Counted from the stretch's first letter, positions 26,419-41,100 are shown. The stretch: DNA of 64,000 nt from Haliclystus octoradiatus (GCA_916610825.1 OU744446.1:30146445-30210444), one strand, 5' to 3'. A program made the numbers and translations. The notes: generated by a model from the letters alone, not told the origin.

Positions 26419-26868
26419 ATGATGCTCATTCATCGCTTGCTTCTCCTTTCTGTACTCATCTACATCATAGAAGGAGTTCGTCATAAAAAACGTTCAAAAG
26501 ATCAGGCATTAAGCGATTACATGACAATGTTATCAGCTAAATATAACCCAAAAGAATCCCTTCCATCAGCCTTATCATCTGGTTTACGTTACATGAGCAG
26601 ATATAAAGAATGTCGTGCTGTTGATTTTAATCAAACTATTGCATTACCAGGATGTACTGTAGCTGTTATACCAAATCGTTTTTGTATTGGTAAATGTACA
26701 TCAGTGTCATTACCAGTAATAGATGAAGGATATGCTCATGTTAGTATTGGTTGTAAACCGGAGGTAACATCAGTCATGCAAATTATTATGGAATGTGAAC
26801 GAAACGGAAAAAAGAAAATTGCATATCACGATGAAGAAATTATACATAGCTGTACATGCACACTTTGA
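26419..26868 (+). CDS. secreted DAN-domain cystine-knot protein (BMP-antagonist-like)
   Basis: 149 residues in a single coding exon. A signal peptide (MMLIHRLLLLSVLIYIIEG) is followed by a basic RHKKRSK stretch that could be a processing site, then a cystine-knot domain from about residue 60 to the C-terminus: YKECRAV, LPGCTVAVIPNRFCIGKC, IGCKPEV, IIMEC and HSCTCTL. The CXGXC and C-terminal CXC patterns and the NRFCIGKC block closely resemble DAN/NBL1, gremlin and cerberus proteins, which bind BMPs outside the cell. Bursicon-type hormones are the main alternative. The usual paired Cys before the CMP-like loop is reduced to one (GCKPE). The ATG at 26419 is chosen over an upstream in-frame one (26374) because a splice acceptor lies between them. 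Confidence 0.8.
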   Translation: MMLIHRLLLLSVLIYIIEGVRHKKRSKDQALSDYMTMLSAKYNPKESLPSALSSGLRYMSRYKECRAVDFNQTIALPGCTVAVIPNRFCIGKCTSVSLPVIDEGYAHVSIGCKPEVTSVMQIIMECERNGKKKIAYHDEEIIHSCTCTL

Positions 26869-26944
26869 TTATACATAAATTGACGAACATTGATCTTGGG
26901 ATATTTTGTATTTAAAGACAAACTCTCAATCTCAAAAATGATTT

Positions 26945-26950
26945 AATAAA
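26945..26950 (+). terminator. polyadenylation signal of the DAN-domain gene
   Basis: AATAAA about 80 bp after the stop. Further AATAAA-like hexamers lie near 27077. Confidence 0.4.
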
Positions 26951-27511
26951 TACTATCTCTATGATAATATCTACCCATAATATTATGTACATAAATTATC
27001 TAATATTTATATATCTTCAGAAACATATGTATTTACATATTGTGTTTGGCTATAAAAATGTGAACATTTAACAAAAAATAAATTTACAATAAACATTAAT
27101 AATTATTGTACTTTGCAATTTTCTGCTTGGTCATGTTGTTCTTTTGAAACTGCAGTAGATTGATGTCGCGTTAACCGCCCTACAGAAAAAATATTAAAAT
27201 TTGAATATTGCCATGGAAACGCATCCTAAAAGAGCAATCCGAATTGAATACTGAAGACATATTTGAATTTATCTTCCAGTTTATACTGTTCGCTTTGCAT
27301 TTCACTTGCTGCAGAACAATTATCTGATTACCTGATTGACTATCAAATGCTTGCGCGTATGGCAATCAGAGGTGGTCGGATACTTTATTTTGAAGATCCC
27401 AGTCTGGGTACAAAATTTGTTGACCACAGGATACAAAAGAAATAAAGTCCCACACTATTTCACATTATAATAATTTATACCCACATTATCCACATGTATG
27501 TAGCCTTGCAG

Positions 27512-27705
<194 letters not shown>

Positions 27706-28354
27706 GGCATTTATATAGCGCCTATATCGTTGTAATTTGTAATTTTGTAATTTTGCGCCGACGCGTTGTAATTTGCAGTATAGTGCATAGCTAATTGATT
27801 AACTATGTATAATGACAAATATACTATTAAAATTTATAAAATGTCAGGAAATCATCAAAACAGCTTTTCAATTGTGATTGGTTGATGGAGACTTATATAT
27901 ATATATATATATATATATTTTCGAATACAAAGAAATGGCAACATAAAATAGGCACGTCCGAACACATTCTATCTAACCTTCGATCAGTATATCGAAGGCT
28001 GATGTACAAAGGAGAGTTTCGAATATCAAAACAAATCACGCAAAATATTGTCGTAATAAAGTTCCATTCGTGTAGTATTTTTGCATAAAGATCTCGCGAA
28101 TGTTCTATAGTATTTGATATCAAATACTAGCTTCTTATTTTCGTCAACACTGTTTTTAGTGGCTTAGACAGGGTCTGATAAAACATGTTTTCCTTCGGGA
28201 ACTCTAATGTGTTCTTTCCAAACTTTTTTGGGGGAGGTGATCAAGTCATTTAAATGTTTTCAAAGCTTATATTTTAGGGATTTGTCCATTTATCGTAAAA
28301 AAATACAATACAAATACCTTTTTTCATTTTTATCTTCTGAAGAAACAATAAAAG
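27706..28354. other. intergenic, with a short TA run
   Basis: TA dinucleotides at about 27894-27917; nothing else recognised. Confidence 0.4.
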
Positions 28355-28611
28355 TAAAGTTATGTAGACGGTGTCGCCCTACCGGAGGCACGTGTACCAC
28401 TCCTCTATTTCTAGATGACTGGCTTTTTTCGCTGAGAGCAATGATTTTAAACGCTCTTTGTTGATCTCAGCCGCGACACTGCAGATCAATTTCAACAGAT
28501 ATCATGGCAGATAGGTCTTGATTGTCAATGCGCAACGATGCGCCGCAGCTACTCACAATGCAATACCCTCTGCACCATTCCATCCGCCATCCTCAGATGG
28601 TACTCATTTGA
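28355..28611 (-). mobile_element. SINE body, copy 2 (no tRNA-like head)
   Basis: Matches 6427-6670 across the body (TGTAGACGGTGTCGCCCTAC, GATCTCAGCCGCGACACTGC, GCAACGATGCGCCGCAGC) and stops at ACTCATTTGA, so the tRNA-related end is missing. Confidence 0.7.
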
Positions 28612-28924
28612 AGAAACGAAAGCAAATCTTCTGCCTTCTGCTTGTAGAACTTTAATAAAACTATTTTCTTCCCTTCCTTCTGAATTTGGGCTAGCCTCCC
28701 AAGAGAGTCCAGGAACCCCTCCCCCATTTTATCGAACCCATGGCTTAGGATGATAATCATGGATCCTGTTCAAGATCCTGCTAAATAAGATATGGTCCAC
28801 AGCCAGATCCAGCCCAAAGGTGTAGATCCAGCGCACCTCTTGCTTGCATCAATGACATTGTATGATTGTTACGCATGAGTTTATTAATAAAGTTTGATGA
28901 TAATGGTACAACTGTAGTACAGAC

Positions 28925-29170
28925 TCACATACCTCGTGAATTAGAATTCATATGTTCCCCATTAGATCTTTTCGCAGGCGAACCCATATCCGTTACACTA
29001 TGGGGACTAAGTAACGTTCGAACTTTTGATCTTGTTCTGGGACCTTTCAAAGTTGAGCGGCCTTCGTATTTTTCATGTTGTTCTGTATTTTCATTTTCTT
29101 CATTCGACGGAGGGGAATAGAACAAATTGTTTGTCCTTGGGTTTTGATTCAGGGTGGTATCAGCTCTTCT
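28925..29170 (-). CDS. CENPF: CENP-F last recognised exon
   Basis: 81 codons and a TGA: RRADTTLNQNPRTNN to MNSNSRGM. A donor-like CACGAG|GTATGTGAG overlaps the stop, so the real transcript may splice to a further exon. Confidence 0.75.
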   Translation of the reverse strand, partial: RRADTTLNQNPRTNNLFYSPPSNEENENTEQHEKYEGRSTLKGPRTRSKVRTLLSPHSVTDMGSPAKRSNGEHMNSNSRGM

Positions 29171-32100
29171 CTGAAAATACAAACAAAAACAATAGTAAAA
29201 TTTAGAAACAAACTCCATACACAGTCGTTGTTTTTACGCTATAACTCCATTACGTGAGGCTGGCATGACACATGTTTCGTACATGCCAATCGATGGACTC
29301 ATCAGAGACCTTTCTGATGTCGTAGCTCATCAGACATTGCACATAAAATGCCATTGACAAATTGTGTAGATGGCGGATGATGTTACAGATCCATGTTTGA
29401 CCTTGACAATGACGTAATTTACAGAGAAAGGTCATGCATTTGATAAAATATGAAATTCCTAACCAAGTTTTAATTGGTTGAAGAGAAAGTTTTAATTGTT
29501 AGATTGTCAAAGTCGCATTGGTCTTTTATGCATCATGGCTTCATACTCGGTGGCTGCTTAGAACAGGTAGATTGTCAACTACGCGATACGAAATATCTAA
29601 CAAATAATAAACACATCTTCATGCTCTCATGTTCAAATTATTCAATTGTAAGGTAAGTTTTTACACACCTGGTATCCTGTCAATTTGACTGGTGACAACG
29701 GCTGACGACTTGGGGACGGCTTACTCATGCTTACAGTCCGGGTGGCACGACGTGTTCTTCTTGCAACTGGATCGATTTTTCGCGGTGAAAAATTTGACGG
29801 GAATGCCTTGTCCATAAGCTTTCCCATGATATTTTCATGGTGTACACCACCCTTCTTATCGCTTGTTTTGCTTTTAACATAGGTTTCTGACGCTTCAATT
29901 AAACGTACTCGTTCTTCTTCAAACCGTTTATTTGATTTGTGCGCTTCAATCTCGTTCTTACCAATCTATAAAACAAAACAGAATAATAGACGAAAGCTGC
30001 AAATTCAAAACACAGGTGCAAGAAAGAGAACAATGCATTGATCAGTACCACGAGTGCAAGAGCCCAAACCCACAAAATGCAAGGATCTCATAGTCAAACG
30101 CTTTAGTACAGAAATCAAATTTTTATTTAGAGCAATATTGGTCTGAAAATTATGGAGAATTGTGTGAAAGTGGACATTTTCAAGGTTGGGTTATTGTACT
30201 ACCTTGACAAATTTGCTTGGATCTAACATGTACGTACGTTTTTAACTGTGCTCAAAATGTATCATGCAATATAATAAAAATTATCCGTGAACGTCATAAA
30301 TATTCACAAGTCCACGAGTCATCAGAGAAGTCAGAACTATATTTGGAAACCCATCATGTGATCATGTGACCAATTTGATATACAGTTTAACCCGCTTAAG
30401 TGCAAGTCAAAATTGCCAACGGTTTTCATTGCATTTATCCGAATTTGCAGTTATCCGAAATTGTTTACCAAGGATTTGACCAAAAATTTATTTAACGGAT
30501 TTCAAAGCCAGGTTGCAGATAAGCGGGAATTTCACTTGTCCGAATTGCACATAAGCGGGTTACACTGTATATTCCAAGGCCATTAAGCAGTACTATGATT
30601 GACATTTAATATCACTTGAATCACATTAACAACATTTACCTGTATCTTGAGTGCTTCAATTTTAACTCGCAAACATCGATTCTCTGTTTTCAATTCCTGT
30701 TTTTAAAAACAATCACAAAAATGACTTCAAAGTATATTTATGAAGAAGGACAAAGTAACACTCCCACAAAAGAGTAAGGTTCAGTCAAAAGCGAGAGTGG
30801 GAAAAATCTAAACCAATGAAAATCTGAATATTTTTTTCTAATTAAAACGCAACATTTTTCTTGTACAGTTAAACCTGTTATAACGGCCACCTCTATACAG
30901 TGGCCACCTGTCTATAGTGGTCACCCTTGCAATCTCTAAAATAGTATTTTCTATTGAATCAAACCTGTCTATAAAGGCCACCTGTCTATAATAGTCAATT
31001 TATCTACCTCTTTAGTAGCTGGCTGTTATATACAGGTTTCACTGTACTCTTATCCCACAACCAACACCAAAACCATCAGAATGCCATGAAAATGTAAACA
31101 AGTGAAAATCACAAATTCTGTAGATCATGAAAACATCATGAAATTTCACACTTTTTTTCATTGTTTTGGTGTCAGAAGTGTCCCTCGCACAAAAATCTGC
31201 CTAAAAATTTGATGACAGCAAATTTTCAGTGGGAACACTGTAATCCTTAGTCTTTAAATGATTAAAATCTAATTCAAAACTTAAAAGAGGAAATCTTGTC
31301 ATTGGAACATTCTCATTTGCATGGCAGTTTAAAAAGAAAAGATACTAAGGGTTAGATATCCTGAGATATATCATCTTTGAATAGTTTATCTTACCTCGCA
31401 TTGTTTGACTTGAAAAGTGGAATCAGCTTCACCCTTTTCGTCTTCCAAAGTTGCAGTTTTTACTTTGAGAACTTTTACCTGTTCCTCAAATTCACTAAGT
31501 TTGGATTGATTTTCTAACAATTCATCCTTCAATTTCATAATTTCTCCGCTTTCGCGTTCCTCAACAGAGAATAACTGCTGCTTGAGGTTTTCAATTTCTT
31601 GATTCAAATTATTCATATTTAGATCATTTTCTGCAGCCTCATTTTCAAGATAGGTAATTTGACTGTTTAAGGATTCTTTAGTTGTCATTAGATCAGAATT
31701 GTCAGTTTCAAGTCCAAGTTTGAGAGACATCAATTGATCAAGCTATGGGAATAAAAAACAATAATCAAAATATCATAGTAAAGTTTCCACCGCAAAAAAG
31801 TTCACAAATAATGCCTGAAAAGTTCCTGAAATATTGGGCAATTCCGCTTTCATTCAATACCAGGGGTGCCGCCTTTTTATATAATTATCATCAACTTTTC
31901 AGATCAACCATTAAATAAAGATGAAAAACTATGCATGAATCGACATTGTACAGCGACAATGGTCGTAGCTATACGTTCCTCTGACCTGGGCAATAGTTAC
32001 CCATTTTGCCTGACGAAATGTGTCTTTTACCTGAACAAAGGAGTGGCATTTGCATATTTGGGAGCTTCAATACTGTAGTACCATCGATATTGCACGCTTT

Positions 32101-35100
32101 TGCCATTTTATCTTTCAAAATTGCCCGAAATTTGACTCTAAACAATTTTATTGGGGGGGGGGGGGGGGGTACAACTACATTGTACAACGAAAACATTTTT
32201 GCTGCAAGGTGCCCTTTATGTAGGGTTTGCTACTGTTCAAAACGGAATAAGAATAATTTGCATTGTATTGATTGTGTGCTTGTGACATTAGCTACAATCT
32301 TTCCAAGTGAATTTGATAAATTTCCATATCATTTTTAGACAGTTAATGGCTTTACAGGTAACTGCCAATTTCATTTGTATTCACATGCATCTTTCAATCA
32401 TGAAGCTAAGGAGAACTAAATCTGATATGCATATACAGCATAGCTAATTCTTATACTAAATTATTGATTCATAATGATTTAAAATTCAAACAGAAGTCGC
32501 ATACTACGTAATATTATAAATAAATATGAGAGAAAATATCTAATGCGTCGCCAAACTCAGCTAATTCTATTTCCAGATGGACATGATTATGATTAACAGA
32601 TAAGCATGAAATCGGCAGTTGCCAGCAAAGTTATATCTGCCTGAAACTTATTTGGAAGTTTCTGAACTTCACTTGGAAAAGGTGTAGTCCATGTCATGAA
32701 CATAGGTCTCTACACTGTAACAGGAATATGGGGGAATCGATCCTTAAATGCATTCTTCAGGTGGATAGGTTCAGACAAAAGATTAGATTTTGTGATTTTG
32801 TTGAGTTATAAATAGCCCCAAAATCCAAGAGAAAATTTCAGAAGAAAATGATCAAATCTTTTACTTTCCAGAAGGCCAAACCAGGACTCAATAGAATATA
32901 ATGAGAACCGATGGGACTGTTGGTCGCAGGCCCATTTTGAGAGCAGCATAAATGCTGAAGGCACATTTTTAAAACTACACAATTTAAGCATCTGGAAGGT
33001 TCATTTTAAGATATTTCTGAACCAATTACCATTCCATATTCAAAGCATACTTCTATCAATGCTATTTCCCTTAAAATAATTATTTTATCAAGCCAGTGAA
33101 TTGAAAAATATTTGAAGAACCTTGCAACACAAATATATATTTTGCATCCCCTGGTCAAACATGTTGTTGGACCTTGATTATGCGAAGGGTAGGCTACAAT
33201 AAAATGTTCAGCTTTCTGGAATCCTAGAACATGGAACATGACAACATTTTCAGATGAATTATTTTGTTGAGGCCTGGCTGAGAAATGAGAATAGATGTCC
33301 ATTTTCTTCAACTCTACTCTAGCTTTGAGGAATCTACGATTACAGAATTCTAAATTTTGTCATACTCTGATTCTGCGTCCAACCAAGCACAACGAAAGGC
33401 AAAATAGTGGATATTCAGATACTAAGGAAAAATCAAGGTTCAGGATGGTAAAACATATTTCCGGACGGCGGAAGTACTAACTAGAAAAACTTACCTTGCA
33501 TTGCTTAATTTGCAATTCATTCTTTTCGTCTTCCAAAGTTGCAGTTTTTCCTTTGAGAACTTTTACCTGTTCCTCAAATTCACTAAGTTTGGATTGATTT
33601 TCTAACAACTCATCCTTTAATTTCATAATTTCTCCACTTTCGCGTTCCTCAACAGATAATAACTGCTGCTTAAGGTTTTCAATTTCTTGATTCAAATTAT
33701 TCATATTTAGATCATTTTCTGCAGCCTCATTTTCAAGAGAAGTAACTTTACTGTTTAAGGATTCTTTAGTCGCCAATAGATTTAAATTGTCAGTTTCAAG
33801 TTCAAGTTTGCGAGACATGAGTTGATCAAGCTATGGGAATGTAAACACAAAATCAATTGGATAAATAAATACAGCGAAGAAGTTGGAAAATATTTATAGT
33901 GGCAACTGGCAGTGTTGGTGTAGCTTCATGTTATTAATGTGCGTCGCTACAGTGTAGCCTACTGCACATTGCATAATAATATCAGAAAATTTGGCCCAAA
34001 AATATGTTCTCTTAGTATGGATTAAATTTGAAAGGCTTACTTCGCATTGTTTGACTTCTAGCATTGATTCAGTTTCAATCTTTTCGTATTCCATAGTTGC
34101 AGTTCTTCCTTTGAGAACTTTTACTTTCTCCTCAAATTCACTAAGTTGAACAACAAAATCTCCATTCTTTGATTGTTTCTCTAGCAACTCATCCTTCAAT
34201 TTCATAATTTCTTCACTTTCGCGTCCCTTAACGGAGAATAACTGCTGCTTAAGGTTTTCAATTTCTTGATTCAAATTATTCATATTTAGATCATTTTCTG
34301 CAGCCTCATTTTCAAGAGAGGTAACTTGACTATTTAAGGATTCTTTAGTTGTCATTAGATCTGAATTGTCAGTTTCAAGTTCAAGTTTGTATGACATCAA
34401 TTGATCAAGCTATGGGAATAAAAAGTAAAGACATCATAGAATATAGCATACATTAATAAAGGCAGTGTTGGTGTGGAGCTATGTTACTAATATAGACTAA
34501 TGATACAATATACAATAGCATGGTTTGGAATTGGCCTAAAATATGTTCTCAAATTCAGAAAGATTAAATTTGAAAGGCTTACTTTGCATTGTTTTACTTG
34601 CAATATTGATTCAGTTTCACTCTTTTCGTCTTCCAAAGTTGCAGTTACTCGTTTCAGAACTTTTACATTCTCCTCAAATTCACCTAGCTTATCAACAAAC
34701 TCTTTGTTCTTTAATTGATTCTCTAGCAACTCATCTTTCAATTTTATCATCTCTTGACTTTCACGCCCTTCCATAGAGAATAATTGCTGCTTGATGTTAT
34801 CAACTTCTTGATTCAAATTATTCATATTCAATTCATGTTCTATTGCCTCATTTTCAAGAGAGGTTATTTTACTGTTTAAAGAATCTTTAGTTGTCATAAG
34901 ATCTGAGATGTTATCTTCAAGCTCAAGTTTGTGCAGCATCAGTTGATCAAGCTATGAGAATGAAAACACAAAAAAATTAGTTAAATTATTTGCGTCTAGT
35001 CAGACATGATACAAAGTACAAATGCTGATGATAGGCTGAAAATAGACTAAAACAAATGATATAGACTGAAAACAACAAGTTTTTAAAGTTTATAATGACA

Positions 35101-38100
35101 GGAATTTCAGAAAAGGATTGAAAACCGCTTAGACTAAACAATTCCATGTCTGACGTAGTAGATTATGAACCCTGTCACCACCCCATCAATCAAAGCATCA
35201 GTAACACTGTGGAACTCCTAAAAGAAATACTTACCATGAATATTGGGATTTAAGGGGGGGGGGTAAACTTTATCTGCATTGGAATGTGGTTTACAATATT
35301 GAGTGTACATAGCTACAATGCATTGAGTGCACCGAAGTGATAGTTAGTTGAAGTAAAACAGAAGACATCTGCATTAATTGCATCAAAGTGAGATGTAGGC
35401 CTAATTAGGATCTTTTATGTGCACAGTTTTGTAATTAGGCCATTCTATAGACCTTCCTTGCCACAGGAAAACCTTCAAATTACCAATAGGCAGTTGGTGT
35501 GAATCTCACAGGGGTCGAAAACATTTTTCAGTGTCTGCAACCATATAATTTGCCTTGAAAATGACTGTAATATCTTAAAGGAGATTTTCCTTGTCAAGAA
35601 ATTTAAACTTCCGTTATTTATACATAGTGTGATTAGTGATTAGATTTCATCATTATGAAACTCTTATTCCGTTTCATTGACAATCTTTACGACTTCTCTA
35701 TACATTCAGAATACTTCTAATTATTAGAAAAAATGTGCCTGAAGAATTCTATTGTTCAACAATTGTGCATGTAACCACCAGTCCCAGTGGTCTCAACATT
35801 TTCTACATTTCTATTGGCAGTGTTGATGGGGCAGTCTGTCATTAATATGCAATAATACGATGCACAACAATAACATGGGGGAATTGGTCAATTGGGCCCA
35901 AATTTGTTCTCTTGATATGGGTTAAATCAGAAAAGCTTACCTCGCATTGTTTTACTTGTAACATTGATCCAGTTTCACTCTTTTCGTCTTCCAAAGTTGC
36001 AGTTACTCCTTCGAGAACTTTTACTTGATCTTCAAATTCACTAATTTTGGATTTATTTTCCAACAACTCATCTTTCAATTTTATCATCTCTTCACTTTCA
36101 CGCCCTTCCATAGAGAATAACTGCTGCTTGAGGTTCTCGATTTCTTGATTCAAATTATTCATATTTAGATCATTTTCTGCAGCCTCATTCTCAAGAGAGG
36201 TGATTTTACTATTTAAGGATTCTTTAGTTGTAATTAGATCTGACTTGTCAGCTTCAAGTTCAAGTTTGTATGACATCAGTTGATCAAGCTATAAGAAAAA
36301 AATAAACACAACTTAGAATTTTGGATAAAATTATATTGGCTGTCGGCATGTGGCGCTTTGTTAGTAATATACAGCAATACAATATAGGCCTACAATAACA
36401 TGAGAGAGCTGGCCCAAAAATATGTTCTCATAATTTAAAAAGATTAATTCTGAAAAGTGAAAAGCTTACCTCACATTGTTTTACTTGTAACATTGATTCA
36501 TTCTCACTCTTTTCATCTTCCAAAGTTGAAGTTACTCCTTTGAGAACTTTTACCTGTTCGTCAAATTCATCAATTTTGGATTTAGTTTCTAACAATTCAT
36601 CCTTCAATTTTATAATTTCTTCACATTCATGCTTGTCCACAGAAGATAACTGCAGTTTGAGGTTCTCAATTTCTTGATTCAAATTATTCATATTTAATTC
36701 ATTTTCTGCAGCCTCATTCTCAAGAGAGGTGACTCTACTGTTCAAGGTTTCTTTAGCTGTCATAAGATCTGAGGTGTTAGCTTCAAGCTCAAGTTTGTGC
36801 AACATCAATTGATCAAGCTATGAGAATGCAAACACAAAATCAATTGGAAAAATAAATACAGTGTAGAAGTTAGAACAGATGTATACTGACACTGTTGGTG
36901 TGACGTTATGATATTAACATACAACATTAAGCAATTATTGAATGAGGCTGCGTGTAATATTGAGAATTATTCAGACTGAGTTATCTGCCAAAGAGGTCTG
37001 AATTATTCTCAATACTATGCAAAGCCGAATTCAATAATTGCTTAATTATTTTAAAAAATTCTTAAGCAAATTACTTTTATATGATTAAAATTACAATTTC
37101 AAAGTAAATGATAACGACAAGAGAATACCAGGAGGATTATTGTAACATTTCAAATTATTAATGTAATTCATTATCAAGCTAAAAAGAAAGATTATAAATC
37201 TTTACATGAGTTACATAGTCTAAAATAAATCTAATATTAATGTTAATACTAAAACAGAAAGGCTGCTCCCCGACAACAGTAATATAGTTAGCATTGTTTT
37301 GCCGTTCAAAGACCAAATTTCGGTCAATTCCTTATGAAAACAATTAAGCACTTTGAGTGCCAGTTTTCGACAACATTTTAGAGCTGTCTATATGCCTACC
37401 AGTAAAAAAAATAAATGATTTGAGGGTAGGGGAGACCGGGGAGACTTGGACCACTTTTTACATTTTTAATTATTAAAATTATTATGGTTGTGCAAATGTA
37501 ACAAATTTTATGTCATTAATTAGCCAACATGCTCAATTCAAAAGGGTAAGAATATCAATTACATAAATGTAGCAATTTTTCAAATATTTAGTGTGCAAGA
37601 CTGACCATTTTAGAGGGGAGACTTGGGACACGGTGGGGTGACATGGATCAGGCATATTTTCTCAAAATTTCATTAAATAACTGACAAATTTACTTTCCAG
37701 TACCAGACACTACTGCTGTTGCTTTGACTTGGGGAGTTTATTTGATCAAAATTAAGCCAGCAACAAGTAATTTTAGCATTAATAAATAACATTAATTTTT
37801 GACACACCTGTCATCAATCTAATTGTAATTGATTTAGCAACTTTATCTCCACAAAGTTAAAAAATCAAATACAGCGCATATAAATGAAAACAAACTCATG
37901 TCTCAACCAAATGCGATTCATTTCTCATTCGTGGTTGATGCTAAAACGCGCTGTTCCATGTCTCCCCGTTTGACTTCCCAGCAAAAAATGAGGTGGCACT
38001 CCTCATCAACAGGAATGTATTCAAACATTTTATATCAAAAGATTCATCAAAGTAAAACAGTTGCAATGGCACCATTCAAAATGGCAATTAAACACTTATT

Positions 38101-41100
38101 CTAAAATTAATTGAATCAAAAGAGGAATCGCAAAACGCATGTCGATCATCGTAAGCTGTATACTAAAATTTCTTGATAATTAGTTATTGTTTGTTATCGA
38201 AATTTAGGTAAACAACATGAAATGAAGTGATATACAGCATATTAGAAGATAATTTACATGGGTAAACAGGAACGCTCTTGTCCCATGTCTCCCTAGGTCC
38301 AAGTCTCCCCGGTCTCCCCTACGTGAGCCGAGGCCGTCCCTATTGTCTGAGCAATACGTTGTGTATTTATTTAAGTGTGACTCGTAAACTGCTATTTATG
38401 TTGGCTATACTCGTCAACACTTTAAGCCAACGTGTTGCTGGACATAGTGGGTCGCCTGTCAGCGCACACTTGAGAAGTCATGGTCGTAGCGTTGTAAATG
38501 AAAAATGTATTTTTACTGTTGCCAGGAAGTGTGCCTCAAAATTCGATTGTTTAATACATGAGAAGCTTGCCGTCAGAGAGTTACACCCCATACTTAATGT
38601 GCAAACTGACTCTGTGAAGTCCAGGTTATTCTCATAATGTATTTCCATAATTATAGTTGTCATTGTTCGTCTTATTAATGTCCTTGTATAGAATTTCATT
38701 GTTTTTGTAATACATATAACTCATGTCAAAATTTGTAATCTTTCTTTTTAGCTTGAAAAAGAATTCATTGATAATTAGAAAAGTTGCAACAATCCTCCCA
38801 GTAGGCATATTCTCTTGTCGTTATCATTTACTTGCTAATTTATGATTCAAAATAATAGAACTTGAAAACTATGATAACATGTGTACTTTCAACAGTAAAA
38901 ACCATTTCAAGGTGTAAAATTAAATCATGGTTTTAAATAGGACTGATGAGTGATTTTAATACTTACATTTTATATATATAAGTTCATGCTCCATTATTTG
39001 GCAATAAAAAAGTTAGCAAGTTAATTAAAGTCTCTTCTTTTTCTGATAATATTTTCTCTGTCGCTTATTTTCTTACGATTTGCTTTCGAATTTTTCAAAA
39101 TTCATAAAACATCATTCAAAAATGTTGGTTGTTATGCTTACGTCAACTCAACTGCGCTGTACCTGGGTAATATGGAATGAGATATTGACTTTCACTGGAT
39201 CAAAAGAAATATGCCGACAAAATCAATATCTCAAGGTATGACATGTTTTAGCTCAAAATATTGTGTTTTCTTTTTGAATACTTGGAATTATCTTGGGGCT
39301 AAATAGTTAAAATCATAATGGAGTTCGAAATATCAAATAATAATAATAATATAAAATCATTTAATACAGTTACTTTTAGGCCAAATCATAATCTAAACAG
39401 TCCATAGAACTCACTTGTTCAATGCATCTGTCCGTAGTTCTACTTCTACGTCACTTTTGTTTTTCGATAAATGCCAAAGTAGCATGTTACGTTAAGATAC
39501 ATTTCACCGATTTACAGCTTCAAAACTATAAACGGATCGGACGGATCATGTAGTTGAATAGCCTAATACTTTATTTTTTCTCTTAAATCTTCAATAATAA
39601 TAAATTCAAAAATAAACTATATTAATTGAGTGTTAACTCAGGGGTACACATATAAATATGAAAGTGCTCAATGTTGGATGAGGCTTTTGCCTAATCTTTG
39701 TCTCCAACTATTCTAAATCTTCAATATAAATACGTTTTCTAATGAATTTCTGATGATAACAAGGCCCTCAAAGGTCGAACAAAGAATCACCACAATTTAA
39801 CAAAACTGTCTTCTCTGGCTTGAAAATACATTTTTTCCATAAAGAGACAACAATAATTATGTTCAGAATGACTGCCAGTACATTAATGAACAACTTAATG
39901 TAGTTTTTATTCTACTTATGAAATCTATAGTATTATTTATAAATAAAAAACTCCAACCTCGTTCTTCCCAAAGCCATTTTGTTTACAACATGCTTCGAAC
40001 TAAAGTTTCAATTTTCTCTAAATTTATCAGCAACATAAGTGTTAAGTACTCTGATACAAACACTTTGGATACTATTTGGACTTACCTCGCACTGTTTTAC
40101 TTGTAACATCGATTTCGTTTCATTCTTTTCATCTTCCAAAGTTGATATTACTCCTTTGAGAACTTTTACTTCATCTTCAAATTCACTAAATTTGGATTGA
40201 TTTTCTAACAACTCATCCTTCAATTTCATAACTTCTTCACTTTTATGTTCCTCCGCAGAGAATAACTGCTGCTTGAGGTTCTCAATTTCTGGATTCAAAT
40301 TATTCATATTCAATTCATGTGCTATGATCTCATTTTCAAGAGTAATTACTTTACTGTTAAGGTTTTGTTTGGTTGTAAGAAGATTTGAATTGCAAGTTTC
40401 AAGTTCAAGCTGGTATGACATCAATTGATTGAGCTATGAAAGTGAAAACACAAAAACAATTGGGAAAATAAATACAGTGTAGAAATTAGAACAAATTCAT
40501 ATCAATATATAACAATACGATGCAAAATAATACAAGGCAATTGGGTCTAAAATATGTTATCTTAATGTGGATTACATTTGAACGGCTTACCTCGCATTGT
40601 TTAGTTTGTAGCATTGATGCAGTTTCACTCTTTTCGTCTTTCAAAGTTGCTGTTACTTCTTTGAGAACAATAATTTGTTCATCGAACTCATCAATTTTGG
40701 ATTTATTTTCTAACAACTCATTCTTCATTTTTATAATTTCTTCATTTTCGCATTCCTTAACAGAGAATAACTGTTGCTTGAGGTTTTCAATTTCTTGATT
40801 CAAATTAGTCATATTCAATATATGTTCTAGTGCCTCACTTTCAAGAGAGGTTACTTTACTGTTCAAGGTTTCTTTAGCTGTCATAAGATCTGAGGTGTTA
40901 GCTTCGAGCTCAAGTTTATGCAGCATCAATTGATCAAGCTATGAGAATGAAAACACAAAATCAATTGGAAAAATAAATACAGTGTAGAAGTTAGAACAGA
41001 TTTATACTGGCAGTGTTGCTTTAGTTTTATGCCGTTAACGTGCGATGCTACAGTGTCCTGTACATTGCATAATAATATCAGGGATTTTGGTCCAAAATAT

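Larger units (their letters stand above)
37101..38832 (+). mobile_element. Penelope-like element remnant with inverted flanking repeats
   Basis: The left arm (about 37101-37232) and right arm (about 38700-38832) are inverted copies (AAATGATAACGACAAGAGAAT, and its inverse), as expected for the terminal repeats of Penelope-like elements. The GIY-YIG-like coding fragment at 38345-38637 precedes the right arm. Confidence 0.6.

Noticed and set aside
34500-34776. Plus-strand frames over the array exons (also at 40520, 41029, 42653 and 46173)
   Set aside because: Antisense shadows of the repeat exons. They recur only because the exons do.
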